This document shows positions 43,824 to 52,772 of a DNA stretch of 64,000 nt, piece by piece. The position numbers and the translations under genes are program-made. The number at the start of each line of letters is the position of its first letter. Positions within the stretch are counted from its first letter, which is position 1. The notes beneath the pieces are model-generated. The model did no database searches, had not been told where the DNA came from, and saw only the letters and a list, made by a program, of their open reading frames with translations. Source of the DNA: PNNG01 sp964577055 (GTDB taxonomy: Bacteria; Bacteroidota; Bacteroidia; UBA7662); contig CAZNWC010000001.1 of assembly GCA_964577055.1 (NCBI GenBank), positions 248,001 to 312,000 of the forward strand. The letters are read 5' to 3'.

Positions 43824-44771
43824 TTAAAAAACAAACCGCACCACCCCACCTGCCAACTCCATTAGCCAGGCCAGGCCAATGTGCACCAACACACCACCCC
43901 AAATGCTGCGGCTGTAGTAGGCAAAAATACCCAGCAGGTAGCCGCCAAAAAAGCTGCTGATGGTTTCACCCAAAGGTTTGCCAAAGTGAATGGTCACGTA
44001 AAACACGGCCATGGGCAAAATGGCGGCCGGTCCCAGCCAGCGCACAAAGGCCAGCACCAAAAAACCGCGGAAATACAGTTCTGTAGAGAAAAAGTCGAGG
44101 CCGTAAAAAAGCTCGAACATGGCAACCCGCCAAATGTCACCTCCATTTTGAAAAGCCACATGGTCGGGAGGAAAAATGCGGGCAAACAAGGGGTAATAAT
44201 TCGTAAACGATGGCTGTGTAGCCGCAAAGGCCACCAATGGAACCGCAGCCAGCAGCAACCAAGTATATCCGCCAATTGGCGTTGATTTCAAACCTGCAAA
44301 GCCCGCCTCTCCCCTGCTATTCAGCCAAAAATGCAGCAGCAACAAGGGCGGTACCACCAGCAGCATTTGCACCAACTGGCCAGCGGTATACCAGGCTGCA
44401 TAAAAGACCAGGCCCGACCATTGGGTTACCTGCGCTTGCAACCAATCGAAATGGCCTTGATAAACCGAACGAAAGGCAAAAATACCGGCACCAAAGAGCA
44501 GCAACAAAGCATCGCGGCGGGTTGGCTTTCCTGCAAAACTGCGCCTCACCAACCACAAACTTCCACCCCACACAACTAAAACATACAACCCGTCGGCCAT
44601 CCAACGCAGCCAGAGCGGCGATTTGGTTGATGGAAAAAAGCGCTCATATCCCCAGCCATATTCCGCCACCACCAACAGCATGCAAAACAGCACCGGTTGC
44701 CACAACAGACCTCGGTGGTGTACAAAATAATCGCGGTAATAGGTTTGCAGATAGGTTTTGAGGGTTTTCAC
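43824..44771 (-). CDS. CPBP (CAAX-like) intramembrane protease family protein
   Basis: A 315-aa membrane protein with about eight TM segments. The three CPBP motifs are recognisable: TELYFRGFLVLAF (in place of EExxxR), FYVTIHFGKPLGE (FxxxH) and VLVHIGLAWLMELAG (HxxxN/B-like). The first motif has a single Glu where two are typical, which may reduce or alter protease activity. Members cleave or protect membrane proteins and bacteriocins. No neighbour gives a clue to the substrate. Confidence 0.72.
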   Translation of the reverse strand: MKTLKTYLQTYYRDYFVHHRGLLWQPVLFCMLLVVAEYGWGYERFFPSTKSPLWLRWMADGLYVLVVWGGSLWLVRRSFAGKPTRRDALLLLFGAGIFAFRSVYQGHFDWLQAQVTQWSGLVFYAAWYTAGQLVQMLLVVPPLLLLHFWLNSRGEAGFAGLKSTPIGGYTWLLLAAVPLVAFAATQPSFTNYYPLFARIFPPDHVAFQNGGDIWRVAMFELFYGLDFFSTELYFRGFLVLAFVRWLGPAAILPMAVFYVTIHFGKPLGETISSFFGGYLLGIFAYYSRSIWGGVLVHIGLAWLMELAGGVVRFVF

Positions 44772-45070
44772 AGGGAAAGCCTTTCGCGTTTACGGGCCGA
44801 AAGCTAGGGTGTTTTTTTATCTCTCGCAAACCTAGATGAGCAAACGTTCACCTGTCGGCCCACCTTGTAGCTTCGGTTTTTTCGCGGATATTCGCCGACC
44901 ATGTTCTGCGCCATGCTGCGATGTCTGCGGGAAACCCAAGCACCAGCGGTGCGTTTCAGAAAGCTTGCTTAAAAGCAGCCGTTTACAGACCGCCGAACAC
45001 TCCGCCGCCCATCGCCCGTTTTCCCGTCGCCCGTTTCCCGTCACCCGTCGTCAGTATTGCTGTCGTCCGT
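44772..45070. other. Non-coding gap, with imperfect tandem repeat
   Basis: No convincing gene in these 299 nt. Between 45012 and 45050 an imperfect 14-15 bp unit (TCGCCCGTTTTCCCG, then TCGCCCGTTTCCCG, then a partial TCACCCG) is repeated about two and a half times. The rest carries no recognised motif. Confidence 0.5.
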
Positions 45071-46474
45071 CTACTCCGCGTCGGCCACCAGCACCGTACC
45101 ATCGGCATCAATCTCCAACAAACGTACGCGGTGCAATTCGTTGGTGAGCAATGGATCGTACTTGGCTTTTACCTTGATGTAATTATCGGTAAAGCCGTAC
45201 ATAAAGGCCTCATGCTGCTCGTGTTCAAACAATACGGTGCGTACCTCGCCCAAGTGTTTTTCGTAAAAAGCACGGCGCTTCTTTTCGCTCAAAATGTTGA
45301 GCATGCGGTTGCGTTCCGAGCGTTTGCCATTGGGCACCCTTCCATCCATGCGCACTGCCTTGGTGTTGTCGCGCTCCGAATAGGTAAAAACGTGCAGGTA
45401 ACTGATGTCGAGCTCGTTCAAAAAGGCGTAGGTATCGTTAAAATCTTCGTCGGTTTCGCCCGGAAAACCCACAATCACATCCACACCAATGCAGCAATGC
45501 GGCATGAGGCGTTTGATTTCGGCCACGCGGTCGGCATACAACTCGCGCAAATAGCGGCGCTGCATTTTTTTGAGGATGCGGTTGGAGCCCGACTGCAAGG
45601 GAATGTGGAAATGCGGCACAAAACGCTGCGAATCGGCCACAAAACCAATGATGTCGTTGCTTAACAAATTGGGCTCGATGCTCGAAATGCGGAAACGCTC
45701 GATGTCGGACACGGTGTCGAGTTCGCTGATGAGTTCGAGGAAGGTGCCGAAGGGACGGCTTCGTTTGTCGTCGCTTTGACCATCGTAGCCAAAATCACCG
45801 ATGTTCACGCCGGTAAGCACAATCTCTTTCACCCCTTTGGCGGCAATTTCGCGGGCATTGGCCACAATATCGGCAACGGGCGTAGAGCGACTATGACCGC
45901 GCGCCAGCGGTATCGTACAAAAGGTGCACGAATAATTGCAGCCATCTTGCACCTTGAGGAAAGAGCGGGTGCGGTCGCCCACCGAATAGCTCGACACAAA
46001 ACGGTTCACCCCTTCGATGTCGCCGGCCAGTACTTTGGGTGTATCCGATTTTTTGAAATCGCCCAAATGTTCAATAAGGTTGAACTTCTCGGCGGCGCCC
46101 AAAACGGCATCCACGCCCGGAATGGTGGCAATTTCTTGCGGCTTGAGCTGTGCATAGCAGCCAATGATGGCTACGTAAGCGTTTGGCGAATGTTTGAGGG
46201 CCTGCTGCACCACCTTGCGGCATTTGCGGTCGGCATGATCGGTTACCGAACAGGTATTGATCACATACACATCGGCCCCTTCGTTGAATTCTACTTTGCG
46301 GAAGCCATTGTTGGTAAAAATGCGGCCAATGGCCGAGGTTTCGCTGAAATTGAGCTTGCAACCCAGGGTGTAAAAGGCCACGGTGCGCTGGTCTTGGGCG
46401 CCCTGTTCAAGCGATGGCGCTTCAGACTCTTCAACCTCTTGCTGCAAAGCAAAATCTTCCTGAAAAGTACCCAT
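45071..46474 (-). CDS. mtaB: tRNA (N6-threonylcarbamoyladenosine37-C2) methylthiotransferase
   Basis: A 467-aa radical SAM methylthiotransferase that adds a methylthio group to t6A37 of tRNAs reading ANN codons. N-terminal UPF0004 domain with three cysteines (TLGCKLNFSE, INTCSVTDHADRKC and a later IGCYAQ), the radical SAM cluster CNYSCTFC in KVQDGCNYSCTFCTIPLARG, and a TRAM domain at the C-terminus. The MtaB subgroup is indicated by CKLN. Start ATG at 46474 (MGTFQED); longer frames run into the exonuclease gene, whose stop is 1 nt away. Confidence 0.9.
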   Translation of the reverse strand: MGTFQEDFALQQEVEESEAPSLEQGAQDQRTVAFYTLGCKLNFSETSAIGRIFTNNGFRKVEFNEGADVYVINTCSVTDHADRKCRKVVQQALKHSPNAYVAIIGCYAQLKPQEIATIPGVDAVLGAAEKFNLIEHLGDFKKSDTPKVLAGDIEGVNRFVSSYSVGDRTRSFLKVQDGCNYSCTFCTIPLARGHSRSTPVADIVANAREIAAKGVKEIVLTGVNIGDFGYDGQSDDKRSRPFGTFLELISELDTVSDIERFRISSIEPNLLSNDIIGFVADSQRFVPHFHIPLQSGSNRILKKMQRRYLRELYADRVAEIKRLMPHCCIGVDVIVGFPGETDEDFNDTYAFLNELDISYLHVFTYSERDNTKAVRMDGRVPNGKRSERNRMLNILSEKKRRAFYEKHLGEVRTVLFEHEQHEAFMYGFTDNYIKVKAKYDPLLTNELHRVRLLEIDADGTVLVADAE

Positions 46475-46475
46475 C

Positions 46476-47401
46476 TTACTTTTTGTTGAACGACCGCAGG
46501 CGAATGGCGGTGATGACTTTTTTGGTGTAATTTGGGAAATCGCCATCCATCATCCACTGGTAATAACCAGGTTCACGGGCAAATACCTCCTNNNNNNNNN
46601 NNNNNNNNNNNNNNNNNNNNNNNNNNNNNNNNNNNNNNNNNNNNNNNNNNNNNNNNNNNNNNNNNNNNNNNNNNNNNNNNNNNNNNNNNNNAAATCGCCA
46701 TCCATCATCCACTGGTAATAACCAGGTTCACGGGCAAATACCTCCTCCACGGGCACGCCTTTGTGTTTGCCGAAATTGAAAACCTCCTGGTTTTTATCGT
46801 TGTAAACAATTCGCCCCGCCAAATCAACCGATTTGTTGTTGCGGGCGGTGTAACGGTGCAGAAAATCCACATCGTTTTTTATGTCGGAATAGCGCTCCAG
46901 CTGGCTGAGCAGGATTTCGTAGGTAGCGGTAATGTCGGCCTCGGCGCTGTGGGCATTTTCGAGGTCTTTGCCGCAGTAAAAACGGTAGGCCGCCTTCAAA
47001 TCGCGGGGTTCGTTTTTGTGGAAGATGGTTTGTACGTCGACAAACTTGCGGTGGGCAATGTCAAAATCAACCTCCACACGTAAAAACTCCTCTACCAACA
47101 TGGGCAGGTCGAAATAATTGGAGTTATAACCCGCAAAATCGCAATCGCGCATGAATTCGTTTACTTTGGGTGCAAACTCGCGGAAAGTTGGCATGTCTTT
47201 CACGTCCACATCGTAAATGCCGTGGATCTTGCTGGTTTCGGCCGGAATGGGCATTTCGGGATTGATGCGCTGGTGCAGCATTTGGCTGGTGCCATCGGGC
47301 ATCACCTTGAGCACCGCAATCTCCACAATGCGGTCGGTGGCCTGGTTAAGGCCAGTGGTTTCGAGGTCGAAAAAAGCAAGGGGACGTTTGAGCGAGAGCA
47401 T
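46476..47401 (-). CDS. DnaQ-like 3'-5' exonuclease, split by an assembly gap
   Basis: A DEDDh exonuclease. Motifs are FFDLETTGLN (Exo I D-x-E), GYNSNYFDLPML (Exo II) and NAHSAEADITATYEIL (Exo III His and Asp), followed by a small C-terminal part (FGKHKGVPVEEVF). It may proofread or degrade single-stranded DNA. The frame is interrupted by 100 N at 46592-46691, with the 55 bp at 46537-46591 repeated exactly at 46692-46746; collapsing the duplicate joins the two halves in frame (about 256 aa, ending TAIRLRSFNKK). The ATG at 47401 (MLSLKRPLAFF) is used. It lies 1 nt from mtaB. Confidence 0.85.
46592..46691. other. Spurious 100-N scaffold gap in the exonuclease gene
   Basis: Same structure as the gap at 42426: exactly 100 N between two identical 55-bp copies. 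The true gap is probably zero. Confidence 0.9.
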
Positions 47402-47419
47402 GTCGGTTACAATAAACGC

Positions 47420-47453
47420 CAAAGATACAAAAGCCAAAGGGCTATCATACCAA
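47420..47453 (-). promoter_or_regulatory. Promoter of the exonuclease-mtaB pair
   Basis: TATCTTTG on the minus strand (47427-47420) with TTG at 47453-47451, 23 nt upstream, fits the Bacteroidota promoter (spacing at the upper limit). It ends 18 nt before the ATG at 47401. Confidence 0.45.
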
Positions 47454-47545
47454 TTCGACGATTTCAATCCATAGACAATTGGTCGATGAACCGGTGCAAT
47501 TCATCGAATAACAACTTGACTTAGAGCCCTACACACGTATTTGGT

Positions 47546-47932
47546 ATGATGAAGTGGAAGGAAGTATTGGTGCTCGATGACGATAGACTCGTTCATCTAT
47601 TGGTGCAGCAATTGAGTAAGAAAGCCCAATTGCCGTGGCGTATCAGGCATGTGTACTTTCTTGAGGAAGCCCTGCACCTGATTGATGAAAACCACTTCGA
47701 CTTGCTCCTGTCAGACGTTCATTTGCAACATCCCTCCAAAATTTGGCATTTACTCGGGGCACTTCCTGAAAAGAATCCGCTTCCGGTGGTGCTCATGAGC
47801 AGTGAAGTCACAGCCGAAGTACGCGCCCAGGCATTTCAATACAAGCGGGTGCGTTCACTTTTCCGCAAACCATTGCCTGCGGAGCATCTCATCAGCATCC
47901 ACAATGACTTTCTTCACCAAACTACCACATGA
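47546..47932 (+). CDS. Stand-alone response regulator receiver domain
   Basis: A 128-aa protein that is only a receiver domain: acidic pair in VLVLDDDRLVH, phosphoacceptor in LLLSDVHL, Ser/Thr position LMSSE and Lys in LFRKPL. It has no output domain. The next gene (4-nt overlap) is a second receiver of the same type, so they are an operon; no histidine kinase is in the window. It may relay phosphate or compete for a shared kinase. Confidence 0.82.
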   Translation: MMKWKEVLVLDDDRLVHLLVQQLSKKAQLPWRIRHVYFLEEALHLIDENHFDLLLSDVHLQHPSKIWHLLGALPEKNPLPVVLMSSEVTAEVRAQAFQYKRVRSLFRKPLPAEHLISIHNDFLHQTTT

Positions 47933-48333
47933 ATTCCGCCGATTTGAAAAAAAACATCCTCTTGATCGACGATGACGCTGTGGCGCACTATGTAGTGAAG
48001 CGCATGGCCGATCATGCAGGTTTCAATTGGGATTTGCGTAGCTTTTTAAACCCTTTCGATGCCCTTAACTCTTTGGTAGATCCGTCCTGGCAACCTGATT
48101 TGGCCATCATCGACCATCATTTACCCGAGCTTACCGGGGTTTCATTCGCAGAATTATTGCGTCAACAAGGCTATGATTTTCCGTGGATATGGATTTCATC
48201 AGGACTTGAAAAACCACATTTCGGCGATTTTTTTGCCCCCGAAGCTTGCATTACAAAGCCTTTGATGCCCGAAAGCATTTCTCTTTGCGATTCATTGGCC
48301 AGCAGGATGTTCCAGCTGCGACTTCAAGGCTGA
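47929..48333 (+). CDS. Stand-alone response regulator receiver domain
   Basis: A 134-aa single receiver domain: LLIDDDAVAHY, phosphoacceptor in LAIIDHHLPELTG, IWISSG and the Lys in ACITKPLMP. Overlaps the preceding receiver gene by 4 nt and the convergent mpl gene by 10 nt. The sequence is only distantly similar to the first receiver, so this is not a recent duplication. Confidence 0.82.
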   Translation: MNSADLKKNILLIDDDAVAHYVVKRMADHAGFNWDLRSFLNPFDALNSLVDPSWQPDLAIIDHHLPELTGVSFAELLRQQGYDFPWIWISSGLEKPHFGDFFAPEACITKPLMPESISLCDSLASRMFQLRLQG

Positions 48334-49676
48334 GACGCCAATATCTTTTGGATGTCCATGCCATCATAGGTGCCGCTGCTCATCAGTAACCATACTCCCT
48401 GGTGCGGCTGAGAAGCCAGCTTTTGGTGTAAGGCTGGGGCCAAATCAAACACTTGTAGTCCTTCTTTTTGAAAACCAGCGAGCACTTCTTCTTTACTGAA
48501 TGCTTCTAGGCGTTTACTGGCAACCACTTCCGGGCTATAATAAACCACCGCTTCATCGGCCCCTTCCATGCTTCCAGCATAATGCGACAAAAACTCACGC
48601 TTTAGGCTTGAAAAAGTATGTAGCTCAAGCACAGCGAACAAAGTTCTAGCTGGGAACATTTCTCTAACGGCTGCTACGGTAGCCTTTACTTTGCTGGGGG
48701 CATGGGCAAAATCGCGGAACACCACCCAATCTTTGCTGCGGTGGATACACTCCAATCGTCGCGCAGTACCGGGAAAAGAAGCAATGGCTTGGTAAAATTC
48801 TTCTTTGCTGATACCGGCTTCTGCTGTTAGCAAACGTGCTGCAGCCACATTTTCAATGTTGTGCTGACCAAAAACCTGCATGGGAATCTTGCCCAATGAT
48901 GTTTTGAGGAATAAATAGCCATCTTCCATCACATAATCGGCTGCGTGGTACGGCTTTAGTTGCAGTTTTTCGGCATAAGGCTGTACCAAGTTCACCAAAT
49001 CAGCATCACCATCGTAATAACCCAAAACGGCACCTGGCAACATGCTTTCGGCCAAAAGGCGGAACTGCTGCAAATAGCTGTCGTAAGTAGGGAATACGTT
49101 GATGTGGTCCCAAGCCACCCCCGAAATCACTGCCGCATGCGGTTGGTAATGGAGGAATTTGGGGCGTGGATCAAGCGGTGAAGTGAGGTATTCGTCGCCT
49201 TCAATCACCATTATCTGGGCCGATTCGCTCAGGCGCACCATGCGTTCAAAGCCGGCCAATTGACTGCCCACCAAATAATCAAAATCGCGTTTGTGGAAGC
49301 GCAAAACGTGCATCACCATGGCGGTAATGGTCGTTTTCCCGTGCGAACCCGCCACTACCAGGCGCTTTTTATGGCTGGCGTGCTGGTAAACGTATTCTGG
49401 GAAAGAATAAATCTTCAAGCCGAGCTCCTTGGCTTTGAGCAATTCGGGATTATCGGCCCGGGCGTGCATGCCTAAAATCACCGCGTCGAGGCCTGCATGA
49501 ATCTTTTCGGGAAACCAACCTGTGGAGGCAGGGAGAAGTCCAGCCGCTTCGAGTCGCGAACGTGAGGGTTCTTGTAAAATATCATCTGAACCAGTTACGG
49601 TATGGCTGTTGGCTTGCAGTTCGAGGGCCAGGTTGTGCATCACGGCGCCGCCTATGGCTATGAGGTGGATATTCAT
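48324..49676 (-). CDS. mpl: UDP-MurNAc:L-alanyl-gamma-D-glutamyl-meso-DAP ligase
   Basis: A 450-aa Mur ligase. ATP-binding GSHGKTTITAM, followed by VIEGDEYLTSPLDPRPKFLHY, a Mpl-type stretch, and the C-terminal Mur domain (VVFRDFAHAPSKVKATVAAV). Mpl re-attaches recycled tripeptide to UDP-MurNAc in peptidoglycan recycling. Meso-DAP wall chemistry fits dapA in the same window. A related member such as MurC cannot be fully excluded, but the N-terminus IHLIAIGGAVMHNLALEL is Mpl-like. Confidence 0.85.
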   Translation of the reverse strand: MNIHLIAIGGAVMHNLALELQANSHTVTGSDDILQEPSRSRLEAAGLLPASTGWFPEKIHAGLDAVILGMHARADNPELLKAKELGLKIYSFPEYVYQHASHKKRLVVAGSHGKTTITAMVMHVLRFHKRDFDYLVGSQLAGFERMVRLSESAQIMVIEGDEYLTSPLDPRPKFLHYQPHAAVISGVAWDHINVFPTYDSYLQQFRLLAESMLPGAVLGYYDGDADLVNLVQPYAEKLQLKPYHAADYVMEDGYLFLKTSLGKIPMQVFGQHNIENVAAARLLTAEAGISKEEFYQAIASFPGTARRLECIHRSKDWVVFRDFAHAPSKVKATVAAVREMFPARTLFAVLELHTFSSLKREFLSHYAGSMEGADEAVVYYSPEVVASKRLEAFSKEEVLAGFQKEGLQVFDLAPALHQKLASQPHQGVWLLMSSGTYDGMDIQKILASQP

Positions 49677-49801
49677 GTTTTCAGCGTTTGGAGTATCATC
49701 CTTTTTGTGAGCTGCAATTTGGCGAATGCGATTGAAACTTTATCCACGATTTTCGGTGGGTGGACTGCATCCTGTAGGTGCCGCAGGCGGGGCCGTGGTT
49801 G

Positions 49802-49900
49802 CCTGCTTTGGCAGGCTGTAAGCCTTCGTTGAGTGAACGAAGTGAGCCTTCTCTCAGGGAGCGCAGCGAGCGGTCTAAAAAGCTGACGAAGTGAGCGGTC
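49802..49900. repeat. Intergenic hairpins and short direct repeats
   Basis: The 269 nt between mpl and the MBL gene have no plausible gene. They hold hairpins GCCTGC-TTTG-GCAGGC (49802-49817) and TTCGTT-GAGTG-AACGAA (49826-49842), and then two imperfect copies of a unit ending GAGCGGTCT (about 49860-49877 and 49886-49902). The sequence recalls the cluster at 43659-43823. Confidence 0.45.
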
Positions 49901-49945
49901 TGCGCATCTACTCTCTCAACATCGTACATTAGCACAAAAAAGCCT

Positions 49946-50785
49946 ATGAAACTCTATACCATCGACACAGGCCACTTTAAACTCGATGGCGGCGCCATGT
50001 TTGGCGTGGTCCCCAAAAGTTTGTGGCAAAAACACAATCCTGCCGACAGCAACAACATGTGTTCGTGGGCACTGCGCTGCTTGTTGGTGGAAAATGGCGA
50101 CCGACTCATCCTCATCGACAATGGCATGGGCGACAAACAGGACGAAAAGTTCTTTGGCTTCTATTACCTCCACGGCGAAGGCGAGCTGCATCAAAGTCTG
50201 GCCAAACACGGCTTCACTGCGGCCGACATCACCGATGTGGTCCTCACTCACCTACATTTCGACCATTGCGGTGGTTCGGTAAAGTGGAAAGCCGATCGTT
50301 CGGGTTTTGAACTGGTATTCCCCAATGCAACCTATTGGATGCACCATGACCAATACCACTGGGCCTATCCTACCCCTAATGCACGCGAAAAAGCATCCTT
50401 CCTCAAAGAAAACATCCAGCCTATTATGGAAAGCGGACATGCCAAGCTGATCAAAGATGGCGAAAAAGCAGCCGGGCTCGATTTCCTTCGGGTAGATGGC
50501 CATACCGAAGCCATGATATTGCCTAAAATCCACTACAAAGGCCAAACCATTTTGTATTGTGCCGACTTGCTGCCGTCGATTGCCCACCTGCCTTTGCCAT
50601 GGATCATGGCGTACGACATGCGTCCGCTCGACACCCTTCGCGAAAAAACCGAAATTTTGCCAATGGCTGCTGCCAACCAATGGCTGTTGTACTTCGAGCA
50701 CGACCCTCAGGTTGAGCTTTGTTCGGTCGTTGCCGGGGACAAAGGCGTAAAAGCCGACCAAGTTTTGAAATTGAGCGATTTGTAG
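49946..50785 (+). CDS. MBL-fold metallo-hydrolase (lactonase-like)
   Basis: A 279-aa zinc hydrolase. The motif VVLTHLHFDHCGGSVKW is at about residues 93-109 (HxHxDH), with a later His in DGHTEAMILP and Asp in LYCADLLPS. No signal peptide. The organisation is that of AttM/AiiA-type or quinolone-lactonase-like enzymes, but substrate assignment is not possible. Transcribed separately from its neighbours. Confidence 0.8.
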   Translation: MKLYTIDTGHFKLDGGAMFGVVPKSLWQKHNPADSNNMCSWALRCLLVENGDRLILIDNGMGDKQDEKFFGFYYLHGEGELHQSLAKHGFTAADITDVVLTHLHFDHCGGSVKWKADRSGFELVFPNATYWMHHDQYHWAYPTPNAREKASFLKENIQPIMESGHAKLIKDGEKAAGLDFLRVDGHTEAMILPKIHYKGQTILYCADLLPSIAHLPLPWIMAYDMRPLDTLREKTEILPMAAANQWLLYFEHDPQVELCSVVAGDKGVKADQVLKLSDL

Positions 50786-50814
50786 TGCATATTGCAGTTT
50801 GATAAGACCTGTTT

Positions 50815-52323
50815 ATGAAAAAAACGCTCCTCATCAGCGGTTTGCTGGCGGCCACCTGTGCCTATGCCCAAATACCTGCCGGCGTTCCTACCCAAGGATT
50901 GGTAGCCTATTATGGCTTCAACGGCAACATCCAAGATGCTTCGCCCGCCAACAATCACCTGACCCAAGTAGGTACCACGGGGGTAACGGCCACCACCGAC
51001 CGATTTGGGAACCCCAACAGCGCCTATGAATTCGGCGGAGCGGGTTACTTCACCAACACGGCACCCAGTTTTACCTTGAGTCCCTCCCAACCCTTCACCA
51101 TGAGTGCCTGGGTGCTCAAAACGGGTGGTACGGTAGCCGTGATGGTGGCCACCAATGCTGCCGGGAACTTCATTACCATTTTACAAAGTGGCACCACCAA
51201 TACCCAATTCGGTACCAACAAACAACAATCGGCCTGGATTTGGGCCCAGACGCCGAATACCCTTAACACTTGGGAGCATTACACATGTGTGTACGAGGCA
51301 CCTGCCATGAAGTTGTACAAAAACGGCGTGCTCGCGGCTACCAACACCTTTACACATACCGCCACCAATAGCGCAAACCTGCCGCTGTGGATTGGCCGAG
51401 GTGTTGGCGGTGGCAACTGGTTGGGCAAAATCGACGAGGTAGGCTTTTGGAACCGGGCGCTCGATAGCAATGAAGTGGCCCTCCTCTTTTCGGGCTGCGG
51501 CGCACGATTTAGTCAGCAACCTACCAACCAGCAACTTTTTCGCAACCAAGACGCCTTGTTTGTGGCAGGAGGAGCTGCTGCCGCTGCCCAGCGCCAGTGG
51601 CAAGTAAATACGGGCGCGGGCTTTAGCAATATTGCAGCCGGTAACAGTCGCTACCAAGGCACAACCAGTGATAGTTTGCGTGTGCAAAACGTTGATTTCG
51701 ACCTCAACCAAGCCCAATTCCGCTGCGTTGTCAGCGATAGTACCTGCAGCGACACCAGTGCAAGCGTGACCTTGAGTGTGCTTTGCAATGTGATGTTGGG
51801 CGACCAACCTTTGCCTGCCAGCGCGCGCATGCAGGAAACAGCCACCTTCAGGGTAAGCAGTTTTGACCCGGCAGCCAGCTTCCAATGGCAGGTGAACGGT
51901 GGCAGCGGTTATGCTAACCTCACCAACGGCACCAATGTGCAAGGCGCTACCAGCGACACCCTCCGTTTGTTGAATGTGGCCCTTGGTCAAAACGGAAACC
52001 TCTACCGCTGCATCATTGTGCGGGCACCTTGTACCGATACCTCTGCCGCCGCAGCCCTCACCGTCATCAACACCACTTCGGTAGCCGATTTGGAAGCATT
52101 CAACTGGAAGGTGTATCCCAATCCCACTGCCAGTCAATGGCAGGTAAAGGTGCCCGAAGGCAGCGAAAACCTTCCTTGGCAGCTGATGAATGTGCAGGGA
52201 CAGCGTGTTGCTGGCGGAAGCTGGAACAGCGGTGTGCAGCCCCTCGATGCAGGCACTTTGCCCCAAGGAGTGTACTGGTTGCAAGTTCCGGGTAAGGGAC
52301 AAATACGTTTGGTGAAGCAATAA
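50815..52323 (+). CDS. LamG-domain T9SS type A secreted protein
   Basis: A 502-aa extracellular protein. Signal peptide (ending CAYAQ), a concanavalin/LamG-like fold (about residues 25-230, LVAYYGFNGNIQDASPANNH to WLGKIDEVGFWNRAL), two immunoglobulin-like repeats (about 235-330 and 330-420) each with the pattern FQWQVNGGSGYANL or a near copy, and a T9SS sorting domain from VYPNPTASQWQ. It probably binds carbohydrate or cell surface. Followed by a clear terminator. Confidence 0.85.
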   Translation: MKKTLLISGLLAATCAYAQIPAGVPTQGLVAYYGFNGNIQDASPANNHLTQVGTTGVTATTDRFGNPNSAYEFGGAGYFTNTAPSFTLSPSQPFTMSAWVLKTGGTVAVMVATNAAGNFITILQSGTTNTQFGTNKQQSAWIWAQTPNTLNTWEHYTCVYEAPAMKLYKNGVLAATNTFTHTATNSANLPLWIGRGVGGGNWLGKIDEVGFWNRALDSNEVALLFSGCGARFSQQPTNQQLFRNQDALFVAGGAAAAAQRQWQVNTGAGFSNIAAGNSRYQGTTSDSLRVQNVDFDLNQAQFRCVVSDSTCSDTSASVTLSVLCNVMLGDQPLPASARMQETATFRVSSFDPAASFQWQVNGGSGYANLTNGTNVQGATSDTLRLLNVALGQNGNLYRCIIVRAPCTDTSAAAALTVINTTSVADLEAFNWKVYPNPTASQWQVKVPEGSENLPWQLMNVQGQRVAGGSWNSGVQPLDAGTLPQGVYWLQVPGKGQIRLVKQ

Positions 52324-52340
52324 TCGATTTAGGATATCTG

Positions 52341-52371
52341 AAAAGCCCGTCTGAAAACGATGGGCTTTTTT
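52341..52371 (+). terminator. Rho-independent terminator after the LamG gene
   Basis: An 11-bp stem (AAAAGCCCGTC with GATGGGCTTTT, 7-nt loop) followed by further T residues to 52371. It lies 17 nt beyond the stop. Confidence 0.88.
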
Positions 52372-52400
52372 GTTTTCACCCAAATTCGGCATCTTTGGGC

Positions 52401-52772
52401 ATGACCATAGCAGTTGATTTTGATGGCGTTATTCACGCCTACAGCAAGGGATGGAACGGCGGCGCCATTTACGATCCGCCCGTGCCCGGCACCCGCGAAG
52501 CCTTGCAAGCCCTGAAGGACAAGGGCTGGAAAATCTACATTTTCAGTACGCGTACCAACAAAATGTTTCGCAAAAAAGACGAAGAAGACCAGGAAGTGGC
52601 CATGAAACGCTGGTTGGCCGAGCACCAAATTCCGTTTGATAAAATTTGGACCTTTGGCAAGCCCATGGCCGATGTATACCTCGATGACCGGGCCATTGGT
52701 TTCCGTGGCGATTGGAGCAGTTCGTTGCAGGAAATCGAAAATTTTGTACCCTGGACCAAAACCGATGACTGA
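52401..52772 (+). CDS. Small HAD-like hydrolase
   Basis: A 123-aa HAD-superfamily protein. AVDFDGVIHAYSKGW holds the DxD-like nucleophile pair; YIFSTRTNK is motif II, and FGKPMADVYLDDRAIGF contains the motif III/IV region with the lysine and acidic residues. Small HADs of this type are phosphatases or nucleotidases in Bacteroidota, with unknown substrates. The ATG at 52401 is used rather than a TTG 6 nt upstream. Its stop overlaps the start of the next gene by 1 nt. Confidence 0.75.
   Translation: MTIAVDFDGVIHAYSKGWNGGAIYDPPVPGTREALQALKDKGWKIYIFSTRTNKMFRKKDEEDQEVAMKRWLAEHQIPFDKIWTFGKPMADVYLDDRAIGFRGDWSSSLQEIENFVPWTKTDD

Noticed and set aside
45012..45050. A CRISPR array
   Set aside because: Repeats are 14-15 bp without unique spacers; a simple imperfect tandem repeat.
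51181..52392. A 403-codon minus-strand frame across the LamG gene
   Set aside because: Shadow; the plus-strand protein has a signal peptide and a T9SS sorting domain, and the terminator at 52341 is oriented for the plus strand.
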